Shown one piece after another: positions 45,522-53,141 of a DNA stretch of 64,000 nt. The notes beneath the pieces were generated by a model, which was given only the letters and a program-made list of their open reading frames with translations, was not told where the DNA came from and searched no databases. Within the stretch, counting starts at the first letter, position 1; each line of letters starts with the position of its first letter. Source of the DNA: Flavobacterium psychrophilum. Lineage in GTDB: Bacteria > Bacteroidota > Bacteroidia > Flavobacteriales > Flavobacteriaceae. The stretch spans positions 1 to 64,000 of the forward strand of contig CAMAQD010000006.1 of NCBI GenBank assembly GCA_945860385.1, written 5' to 3'. Made by a program: the position numbers and the translations under genes.

Positions 45522-46867
45522 TTCTTTTCTTTTGCAGGTTTTTCTTTTCCTTGATAATAATTAGGCGGAAAACCATTAAGCGTTCTCCATACTTCAAACC
45601 AAACCGGAACTGTATTCAGTAAAGCTATGGTTTGTGCGCCAGAACCTATACTTAATTGTTTAGGCCAAGCTGCTTCACTTTTATCTGGTGCAATAAGGAT
45701 TCTGAATTTTCCATTATCACTAATGAAATTTTCAATTGCCACCACTTCGCCGCCAAAAGTGCCATATGACATATCTGGCCATCCTGAGAAAACGATTGTT
45801 GGCCAACCATCAAACCAAACTCTTACTTTTTCACCTCTTTTGATTAAAGGCAAATCTATTGGATCTACAAAAGATTCCACTGCAATATCATATTTCGAAG
45901 GCATAATCGTTGCAATAGGAGTTCCCTCTTTGACAGTTTCTCCGATACCCGATTGTAAGGTTCTGTTAATGTAACCACTTTGAGGCGCTTTGATATAATA
46001 CATCCCATTTCGGATGCTATAATTGGCATACTGATTTTCGAGTTTACTTACCTGAGCTTCGGTGTCAAATTGATTACTCAAAGCGGTATATTGATCACTT
46101 TGTGCTTTAGACATCTTCTCGGAATATTCGGCAGTAATTCTATTTATTTCTACTTCGGCATTAATAAATTCATTTTTACTAGTGTAAAATTTATTCTCTT
46201 GTGTGATTATTTTTGCTTCAACTTCTTGCAATTTTAAACGTTTTTCCTCGACATCAGACAAAGCTTTTAGTCCTTCTTTGTTTAATTGCAAAGAACGATT
46301 GAATTGGGTGTTGGCAATTTTCAATTGTGTTTTTACGGCTACCAAATCCATGCTGTCGCTTTGTATTTTCAAACTTGCCTGTTTGATTTTATTTTGTGCT
46401 TGTTTGAGTTTCAATCCTTTTTCCCTTTCTATTGCTTTCATTTGCATTGAAAGAGTGGCAACTTTGGAACCATAAGATTCCAAAGATTGTTTTTTGGCGT
46501 CCACTTGATTTTTGGTGTTTTTGACCAAATTTGGATCCATATAATCTTCTTTTATTTCAGAAATAAAAAGAATTGTATCGCCTTTATTTACAAAATTACC
46601 TTCTTGCACATACCATTTTTCTATTCGGCCCGAGATCACGGATTGAATGGACTGTGGTCTTTGATTGGGTTTCAATGTTGTAACCGCTCCTGAGCCAGAG
46701 ATATTCTGTGTCCAAGGCAAGAAAAGGGCAATAATTACCAATATTGAAACTGCCAGAATTATTTGATTTAAAATTTTATAATGTGGTCGGTTGCCCAAAT
46801 TCTTTACAGTAGAATATTTTTCAAGAGACTCATTATTAATTGAATTTTTGTCGGATATATTTAACAT
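45518..46867 (-). CDS. HlyD-family membrane fusion protein
   Basis: A 449-residue periplasmic adaptor of the HlyD/LcnD type. One N-terminal transmembrane helix (about residues 34-54) is followed by a biotinyl/lipoyl half-motif (SVISGRIEKWYVQEGNFVNKGD), a long coiled-coil hairpin (about 110-270), the second half (NGMYYIKAPQSGYINR) and a beta-barrel. It starts 3 bases after the ABC gene stop and overlaps the TolC start, so the three are co-expressed as a type I-like exporter. Confidence 0.93.
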   Translation of the reverse strand: MLNISDKNSINNESLEKYSTVKNLGNRPHYKILNQIILAVSILVIIALFLPWTQNISGSGAVTTLKPNQRPQSIQSVISGRIEKWYVQEGNFVNKGDTILFISEIKEDYMDPNLVKNTKNQVDAKKQSLESYGSKVATLSMQMKAIEREKGLKLKQAQNKIKQASLKIQSDSMDLVAVKTQLKIANTQFNRSLQLNKEGLKALSDVEEKRLKLQEVEAKIITQENKFYTSKNEFINAEVEINRITAEYSEKMSKAQSDQYTALSNQFDTEAQVSKLENQYANYSIRNGMYYIKAPQSGYINRTLQSGIGETVKEGTPIATIMPSKYDIAVESFVDPIDLPLIKRGEKVRVWFDGWPTIVFSGWPDMSYGTFGGEVVAIENFISDNGKFRILIAPDKSEAAWPKQLSIGSGAQTIALLNTVPVWFEVWRTLNGFPPNYYQGKEKPAKEKK

Positions 46868-46870
46868 ATT

Positions 46871-48529
46871 TTATTTTTTAGTATCAGATAATATGGACCC
46901 TTTTTGCATTGTAATTTCTCGTTTACATTTTGTGAGCCAATGCGGATTTTGAGAGGATACTATTACGGTCCATTTATTTTTTTCGGAAGTGATAAAATCA
47001 ATGATTTCATTGGCCACTTTTACATCCATTTTATCAGTTGGCTCTTCATAAAATAAAACAAGAGGTTTGTGAATGATACTTCTCGCCAGCAGGATTTTCT
47101 GTGCATTTGAAGACGATAATTCTTTTCCTTCAGGAAAAATTTTAGTATCCAATCCTTTGGGTAATGTTTTTATAAAACCCGTCAACTGAACTGCATCCAA
47201 AGCCCACTTCAAATCTTCCGTGGTAATGCTTTTATCATTGAAAGTAATGTTTTCGAGAATGGTTCCTTCAAACGGGGTTTCACCTTGAATAATGCTTCCA
47301 ATTCTAGAGCGATAGTGTTTGATGTCTATTTTCCTGAACGTGTCATCATTAATATAAAAATTACCTGAAGTTGGATGCAACAAACCTGAAAGCACTCGAA
47401 TTAAAGTGGTTTTTCCGGAACCATTTTCGCCATCGATTATAATTTTCTCTCCTGAATCTATTTTTAAATTGATATTGTTTAAAATTCCGAAATTTGTTCC
47501 TGGAAATTGAAACTCCATATTATCCGTTTCGAGACTGATGTTGGAGTAACAAATTTTGTTGACGACAGTATGTTCTTCTTCCAATTCCATATCAGTTACT
47601 TGCCCAATTTTCTCCACTGCTGTCAACACGTCATAGAAAGTCTCTAGGCCAAGAATAATTTTTTCTACAGAGTTAATTACCAACAAAATGATTATTTCTG
47701 CGGCTACAAATTGTCCAATATTCATTTGCTGGTTCAAAACTAAGTAACCACCAATGATTAATAAACTTGCCGTAATAATGATTTTAAAAATTATGAGTTG
47801 ACTAAACTGTCTTTTGATGACATTAAAATGATTTTCACGATTATATAAGTAATCTTTTATAATGGCATTGTTTTTTTCTAATGCAAAATCATAGTTGAGT
47901 TCGTTTCTAAAACTGAAATTATTACGTCCAATTTCTTGCAACCAACCCGCAGTTTTGTATTTATTTTTGGATTCTTTTAAGCTGGTTTGAATTCCTTTAC
48001 TATAGGAAAATTTAAAAATGATATACAAAAGAATCAACAATAAAAAACCGAAAACAATAAAGAAAGGATGATAAAGAGATAATAAAACAACTCCAAAAAC
48101 AATTTGTAAAATAGCTGCTGAAAAATCCACTAGCAATTTTGAAGTGCCTTTTTGAATAGTTAATGTATCGAAAAAACGATTGGCCAATTCTGGCGGATAT
48201 TGGCCATACATTTCTTTAAACTTAATTTTAGGCAAACGAGTAGCAAATTCGAATGAGGAACGTACAAACATTTTTTGCTGCAAATTTTCAGTAATTCGCA
48301 ATTGCATTAAAGATAAAATACCTACCAATGTCACCCCACAGACAACAAGAATCACCAATACAATCCAAGAGGCACTTACACGTCCTGATTGAATAAAATT
48401 CACAATAGCTTGGATTCCTAAAGGCAAAGACAAACTTACAATTCCAGCAAAAATGGCATAGAAAAAGATTTGAGAAACATCTTTTTTGTCTAATTCTAAA
48501 AGCTTTAATAGTCGTTTAAATGAAGTCAT
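46871..48529 (-). CDS. ABC transporter, membrane and ATPase domains fused, with degenerate ATPase motifs
   Basis: A 552-residue exporter half-transporter: six hydrophobic helices (about residues 20-290) then an ATPase domain. Walker A is intact (GENGSGKT, 367-374) and the Q-loop Gln is present (about 415). The signature is LSSSNAQ (471-477) instead of LSGGQ, Walker B reads LFYEEP (Asp replaced by Glu), and the switch His is replaced by Ser (VIVSSQN, 525-526). It has no N-terminal C39 peptidase domain. With no second ABC gene nearby, a homodimer would have impaired or absent hydrolysis. It starts 3 bases after the TetR gene. Either motifs diverged with retained activity, or the ATPase is non-canonical. 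Confidence 0.85.
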   Translation of the reverse strand: MTSFKRLLKLLELDKKDVSQIFFYAIFAGIVSLSLPLGIQAIVNFIQSGRVSASWIVLVILVVCGVTLVGILSLMQLRITENLQQKMFVRSSFEFATRLPKIKFKEMYGQYPPELANRFFDTLTIQKGTSKLLVDFSAAILQIVFGVVLLSLYHPFFIVFGFLLLILLYIIFKFSYSKGIQTSLKESKNKYKTAGWLQEIGRNNFSFRNELNYDFALEKNNAIIKDYLYNRENHFNVIKRQFSQLIIFKIIITASLLIIGGYLVLNQQMNIGQFVAAEIIILLVINSVEKIILGLETFYDVLTAVEKIGQVTDMELEEEHTVVNKICYSNISLETDNMEFQFPGTNFGILNNINLKIDSGEKIIIDGENGSGKTTLIRVLSGLLHPTSGNFYINDDTFRKIDIKHYRSRIGSIIQGETPFEGTILENITFNDKSITTEDLKWALDAVQLTGFIKTLPKGLDTKIFPEGKELSSSNAQKILLARSIIHKPLVLFYEEPTDKMDVKVANEIIDFITSEKNKWTVIVSSQNPHWLTKCKREITMQKGSILSDTKK

Positions 48530-48532
48530 TTT

Positions 48533-49207
48533 TTATTTTTTAAGAATTTTTTCTATTAAGTCGAAGTAAAAATCGGTTGGACTTGTCGTTTCATTACAGT
48601 CTGTAATAGCCTCCATATGATCTTTTAGAAAATGTTGATGCATTGCCCCTTCAACGATACTAGACGCTAAACTTTTTGGATACAAATACTCTGGATTTAC
48701 CTCGGTAATTATGGTTGTCAATCTATTAATTACTCTTATGTAAATATAATAAAAACCTTCCTTATTTTCGTGCTCCACCTCTTTTGTATGAAAGGTTTTC
48801 GTAAACTCAGCTATTATTATATTATTTAATATCGATTCATTGATGTGAAGGGTTTTTTGATCGTCTTCTACTTTTTCAGTAACAATTGAAATCGCTTTCT
48901 TTAATTTTTCTAAAGGATTCGCAAAATTTGAAGTAGCAAATACCAATCGATATTCCATCCAACTCCAATACCAAGAAGATAAATACACTAATAATTTATG
49001 CTTATTTTCGAAATAACGGTAAACAGAACTCTCATTGGAACCCAATTTTTCTCCTAATTTTTTAAAAGTAAAATAATCAAAGCCAATTTCATCAATTAAA
49101 ATAATACTTTCTTGAATGATTTTTTTGCCTAAAGCCGAAGTTTCTGGGTCTTTGACAAAGAGTTTTTCGTTAACTTGAATTTTGATGTTTGATAAAAGTT
49201 GCTCCAT
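48533..49207 (-). CDS. TetR-family transcriptional regulator
   Basis: A 224-residue regulator. The N-terminal helix-turn-helix region is EIGFDYFTFKKLGEKLGSNESSVYRYFENKHKLLVYL (about residues 36-72), the typical TetR arrangement; the rest is an all-helical ligand domain. It is the second gene of the operon, 46 bases after the LRR gene and 3 before the ABC gene. A perfect 15-bp palindrome (49943-49957) in the operon promoter is its likely binding site. Ligand unknown, presumably an exported compound. Confidence 0.88.
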   Translation of the reverse strand: MEQLLSNIKIQVNEKLFVKDPETSALGKKIIQESIILIDEIGFDYFTFKKLGEKLGSNESSVYRYFENKHKLLVYLSSWYWSWMEYRLVFATSNFANPLEKLKKAISIVTEKVEDDQKTLHINESILNNIIIAEFTKTFHTKEVEHENKEGFYYIYIRVINRLTTIITEVNPEYLYPKSLASSIVEGAMHQHFLKDHMEAITDCNETTSPTDFYFDLIEKILKK

Positions 49208-49253
49208 TGATTAGTATAAATCTATTAATTGTTAATTTTTTATGCTTTAATAA

Positions 49254-49895
49254 TTATAAACCAATTTTGAAACTAAAATTAATGTTTTCAGGGGTTTGTA
49301 TTATAGGAGCTATTTTATTGTTTTTTAAATCTAAATATTGCAAATGATCCAACCCTTTAATCTCTTTTGGAATTTCCTTAAAACTATTTTGATTCAGGTA
49401 CAAAAATTCTAGATTTTGAAGATTTTTAATTTCTATAGGGAGTGAATTCAAATTGTCATTTTCAAGATGCAATGATTTTAAATTGGGAAGTTTTCCCAAC
49501 AGTCTCAGCGTTACTGGCAGATTAATGTTTTTCTCTTCATTTAAATACAATTCTTCCAGATTTGTAAGTTTGTAAAAATCATCTGAAAGTACTATAAAGT
49601 CATTTCCACTCAAATCAAGTACTTTTAACTTAGCGAGCTGGGAAATCGATTTGGGTATTGACTTTAAATGATCATTCTTTAAATTTAAATATTCTAAATT
49701 TTTGAAAACTTCAAAATTTTGCCTCTCTATATCAATATTTTGACCACTCAAATTCAATCGAACCACCAATTCGGGCTCTGATAATGCTTTTTTTAAGTCT
49801 GTGTATTCCTTGTTTTTTTCTTTACTTTCTATTTGGGCCAAACCGATTTGAGAAAATAGCAGCCCCAGCACAATTAATGAATATCTATTTTTCAT
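49254..49895 (-). CDS. Secreted leucine-rich-repeat protein heading the exporter operon
   Basis: A 213-residue protein: signal peptide (MKNRYSLIVLGLLFSQIGLAQ, about 21 residues), then about six LRR units (L..LK.L.L..N.L..LP.EI pattern, to about residue 200). Its start follows the operon promoter, so it is first in LRR-TetR-ABC-HlyD-TolC. A periplasmic sensor or cargo-recognition part for the exporter is possible, but nothing in the sequence proves it. The stop is 46 bases before the TetR start. Confidence 0.82.
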   Translation of the reverse strand: MKNRYSLIVLGLLFSQIGLAQIESKEKNKEYTDLKKALSEPELVVRLNLSGQNIDIERQNFEVFKNLEYLNLKNDHLKSIPKSISQLAKLKVLDLSGNDFIVLSDDFYKLTNLEELYLNEEKNINLPVTLRLLGKLPNLKSLHLENDNLNSLPIEIKNLQNLEFLYLNQNSFKEIPKEIKGLDHLQYLDLKNNKIAPIIQTPENINFSFKIGL

Positions 49896-49929
49896 AATTC
49901 TAAAATTAAATTATCAATATTATTTATTG

Positions 49930-49957
49930 CAAATATAATAGTATTACTATTAGTAAT
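49930..49957 (-). promoter_or_regulatory. Promoter -7 box and palindromic operator of the exporter operon
   Basis: TATATTTG on the minus strand (49937-49930) matches TAnnTTTG. Five bases upstream lies the perfect palindrome ATTACTA-T-TAGTAAT (49943-49957), in the spacer where -33 to -7 contacts occur. A TetR-type repressor bound there would block the operon. Confidence 0.6.
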
Positions 49958-50025
49958 GAAATTTTAACTTTTATTTATGTTTTTAGAATATGAGTTTTAT
50001 CATATTCTATTTTTCAATATTGCTA

Positions 50026-50033
50026 TACATTTG
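50026..50033 (+). promoter_or_regulatory. -7 element of the acetyl-CoA hydrolase/transferase gene
   Basis: TACATTTG fits TAnnTTTG, 18 bases before the ATG. A TTG partner at the right distance was not found. Confidence 0.45.
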
Positions 50034-50051
50034 TTGTAAATACTTATAGTT

Positions 50052-51326
50052 ATGGAAAAATATATTTCCGCCCAAGAAGCAGTAAAAATTGTAAAATCTG
50101 GAGACAGAATCTACCTTCACGCAGCAGCGGCGGCTCCGACAATTCTGGCAAATGCACTAACTGAAAGAGCCTCAGAATTAAAAAATGTTGAAATTTGTCA
50201 TTTACACATCGAAGGAGAAGCCCGATATGCCGATCCAAAATTTTCTGATAGTTTTCACGTCAATTCATTTTTTATAGGTTCTAATGTAAGACATACATTA
50301 GCAGCAGGAAACGGTTCTTACACTCCAGTTTTTTTGAGTGAATTGCCTAACTTATTTAGAAAAAAAGTATTGCCTCTAGACGTGGTATTTATTCACGTTT
50401 CTCCACCTGATAGTCACGGATATTGCTCTTTGGGAGTTTCGGTAGAAGCCACTTTAGCCGCAATTGAAAGCGCAAAAACAGTGATCGCGCAGGTCAATCC
50501 GCACATGCCTCGAACTTTTGGAGACGGAATTCTTCACATTTCCGAAATAGATTATATGGTCGAGGTTAATACACCTATATATACCCACGAAATGGGAAAT
50601 TCTTCACCCTTAGAAGATAAAATAGGAAATTATATTGCTTCTTTAATCGAAGATGAAAGTACGTTACAAATGGGAATTGGTTCCATCCCAAATGCAGCTT
50701 TATCCAAATTAACCAATCATAAAAATCTAGGACTGCATACCGAAATGTTTTCGGACGGCGTGATTGATCTAATCGAAAGTAATGTCATCAACGGCAATTA
50801 TAAAGGCGTTTCAAGAGGACGAGCTTTAGCCACTTTTGTAATTGGTTCTCAACGATTGTATGATTTTGTAAACGACAATCCATTTGTCGAAATGAAAGAA
50901 TCATCGTATGTAAATGATACAGCTAGAATTCGAAAAAACCCTAAAATGGTAGCCATCAATTCTGCTATTGAAGTGGATTTAACAGGTCAGGTTTGCGCTG
51001 ATTCTATTGGTGCAAGAATGTATTCTGGAGTTGGAGGTCAAATGGATTTTATTCGGGGTGCATCATTAAGTGAAGGTGGAAAAGCTATTATTGCACTGCC
51101 TTCAATAACAAAAAATGGCGATAGTAGAATTGTTCCTTGCTTAAAACAAGGAGCTGGAGTGGTTACAACCCGTTCTCACATTCAATATATAATTACCGAA
51201 AATGGTATTGCTGATTTATACGGAAAAACGCTGCGACAAAGGGCAGCCGAAATGGTAAAAATTGCCCATCCCAACCATCAGGAATGGATTGACAGAGAAT
51301 ATTACAATTTGACCAATTGCAAATAA
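50052..51326 (+). CDS. Acetyl-CoA hydrolase/transferase family protein
   Basis: A 424-residue cytoplasmic CoA-transferase of the 4-hydroxybutyrate/butyrate CoA-transferase type. Visible landmarks are the N-terminal VKSGDRIYLH and the catalytic-Glu region LHTEMFSDGVIDL (near residue 230), which forms the CoA thioester, followed by GQVCADSIGARMYSGVGGQ. It moves CoA between acetyl-CoA and a short carboxylic acid, or hydrolyses it. Neighbours give no pathway clue. Its stop codon overlaps the T-run of the convergent gpmI terminator. Confidence 0.9.
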   Translation: MEKYISAQEAVKIVKSGDRIYLHAAAAAPTILANALTERASELKNVEICHLHIEGEARYADPKFSDSFHVNSFFIGSNVRHTLAAGNGSYTPVFLSELPNLFRKKVLPLDVVFIHVSPPDSHGYCSLGVSVEATLAAIESAKTVIAQVNPHMPRTFGDGILHISEIDYMVEVNTPIYTHEMGNSSPLEDKIGNYIASLIEDESTLQMGIGSIPNAALSKLTNHKNLGLHTEMFSDGVIDLIESNVINGNYKGVSRGRALATFVIGSQRLYDFVNDNPFVEMKESSYVNDTARIRKNPKMVAINSAIEVDLTGQVCADSIGARMYSGVGGQMDFIRGASLSEGGKAIIALPSITKNGDSRIVPCLKQGAGVVTTRSHIQYIITENGIADLYGKTLRQRAAEMVKIAHPNHQEWIDREYYNLTNCK

Positions 51327-51353
51327 AAAAAAGTCCCGCAAATTGCGGGACTT
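51322..51353 (-). terminator. Terminator of gpmI
   Basis: Perfect 11-bp arms AAGTCCCGCAA/TTGCGGGACTT; the minus-strand T-run covers the stop codon of the convergent gene. Confidence 0.93.
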
Positions 51354-51377
51354 GATATATAAACTCACTTTTAAGTA

Positions 51378-52895
51378 TTACAAAAGCGAATGTCTAGTCA
51401 TCACTGCAGGTTTTTCAATTTCCATCAATTCTAAAATGGTTGGAGCTAAATCTCCTAAAACACCATCTTTTATAGATTTTAATTCCTTGTCCACTAAAAT
51501 AATTGGAACTGGATTTGTTGTATGTGCTGTGTTTGGACTTCCATCAGGATTAATCATCGTTTCGCAGTTTCCGTGATCGGCAATTATTAATGTGGTGTAA
51601 TCATTGGCCAAAGCCGCAGTAATCACTTTTTCTACACATTTATCAACCGCTTCACACGCTTGAATCGCAGCACTCATAACGCCTGTATGCCCTACCATAT
51701 CGCCATTGGCAAAGTTCAGACAAACAAAATCCACCTCGCCTTTATTCAATTCTGGGACCAAAGCATCTGCTAATTCGAAAGCACTCATTTCAGGTTGCAA
51801 ATCGTAAGTAGCCACTTTTGGAGAGTTTTTCAAGATTCGGGTTTCGCCTTCAAAAGGTGTTTCTCTACCACCAGAAAAGAAGAAAGTCACGTGAGGATAT
51901 TTCTCAGTTTCGGCGATTCGTATTTGTTTTTTGTTTGCTTTTTCTAAAACTTCACCTAAAGTTTCTGTAACGTTGTCTTTGTTGTAAACTACTTTTACGT
52001 TCTCATAGGTTTCATCATAATTGGTCAACGTAACATAATACAAATTTAGTTTGTGCATGTTTTGTTCGTGGAAATCTTTTTGAGAAAGCGTTTCGGTCAA
52101 TTCACGACCTCTATCAGTTCTGAAATTAAAGAAAACAACAACATCACCTTCTTTGATTGTAGCCAACGGTTGGTCGTTTTCGTCAACTGCGATAATTGGA
52201 TTGATAAATTCATCGGTTACGTTATTTTCATAACTTTCTTCAATGCTTTTTACAACATCTTTTGAAGGAGTTCCTGTTCCGTTTACTAATAAATCGTAGG
52301 CGATTTTTACTCTTTCCCATCGTTTATCACGATCCATTGCATAATATCTTCCCACTACCGAAGCAATTTTCGCTGAAGTATTGGCAATATAATTTTCTAA
52401 ATTTTGAATGTAAGTTGCGCCCGATTTTGGATCCACATCACGACCGTCAGTAAAAGCATGAACGAAGACTTTTTGCAAACCGAAAGCTTGGGTTGCATCA
52501 ATCAAACCACGTAAATGCGAAGTGTGTGAATGCACTCCACCATCAGAAACCAGTCCAAGAAGGTGAAGATTTACGTTTTTGTCTTTAGCATATTGAAATG
52601 CATCAACAAGCACTTGTTCTTGTGCCATAGAATTATTGGCAACAGCCAAATTAATTTTGGCTAAATCTTGATACACAATTCTACCAGCTCCAAGGTTCAT
52701 ATGTCCTACTTCAGAATTACCCATTTGACCTTCTGGCAAACCTACGTTTAAACCATCGGTACGAAGCTGTGCAACAGGATATTTTGTATATAAACTTTTA
52801 ATGAAAGGAATGTTTGCATTATCTATTGCGGATACTTTTGGGTCAGGAGAATTTCCCCAACCATCCAGAATCATAAGGATTACTTTTTTGCTCAT
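51378..52895 (-). CDS. gpmI: 2,3-bisphosphoglycerate-independent phosphoglycerate mutase
   Basis: A 505-residue glycolytic enzyme interconverting 3- and 2-phosphoglycerate with two manganese ions. It has the alkaline-phosphatase-type start MILDGWG (Asp 11), the phosphoserine nucleophile in MGNSEVGH (Ser 61), HSHTSHLRGL and HAFTDGRDVDP, and late metal motifs FANGDMVGHTG and DHGNCE. Length is that of the family. A TATCTTTG box (52920-52913) lies 18 bases upstream; the gene ends at a strong terminator and is monocistronic. Confidence 0.97.
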   Translation of the reverse strand: MSKKVILMILDGWGNSPDPKVSAIDNANIPFIKSLYTKYPVAQLRTDGLNVGLPEGQMGNSEVGHMNLGAGRIVYQDLAKINLAVANNSMAQEQVLVDAFQYAKDKNVNLHLLGLVSDGGVHSHTSHLRGLIDATQAFGLQKVFVHAFTDGRDVDPKSGATYIQNLENYIANTSAKIASVVGRYYAMDRDKRWERVKIAYDLLVNGTGTPSKDVVKSIEESYENNVTDEFINPIIAVDENDQPLATIKEGDVVVFFNFRTDRGRELTETLSQKDFHEQNMHKLNLYYVTLTNYDETYENVKVVYNKDNVTETLGEVLEKANKKQIRIAETEKYPHVTFFFSGGRETPFEGETRILKNSPKVATYDLQPEMSAFELADALVPELNKGEVDFVCLNFANGDMVGHTGVMSAAIQACEAVDKCVEKVITAALANDYTTLIIADHGNCETMINPDGSPNTAHTTNPVPIILVDKELKSIKDGVLGDLAPTILELMEIEKPAVMTRHSLL

Positions 52896-52912
52896 TTTGA
52901 TAAATTTTTATG

Positions 52913-52920
52913 CAAAGATA
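52913..52920 (-). promoter_or_regulatory. -7 element of gpmI
   Basis: TATCTTTG on the minus strand matches TAnnTTTG, 18 bases before the start codon. No correctly spaced TTG was found. Confidence 0.45.
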
Positions 52921-53141
52921 ACCCTTTCCAAAAAAATATAAGTACATCAAAACTACTATTATATATAAAAAAAAGAAGTGCAACAAATACTTAAAAATCT
53001 GCTGCAAAATCTCCTATTTTATGCAATAAATGCAATAAAAAAATTCCGAAAACCATGTAGAAAAAACACGCTTTTCAAAAGATTTTTGTAAAATATAAAG
53101 GATTTAAAAGACTAGAAGCTTATTTTAGGTTTTCTTCAATT

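Noticed and set aside
50052..51326. Assignment as citrate lyase or succinyl-CoA:acetate transferase
   Set aside because: The motifs fit the acetyl-CoA hydrolase/transferase family generally; the acid partner cannot be decided from sequence alone.
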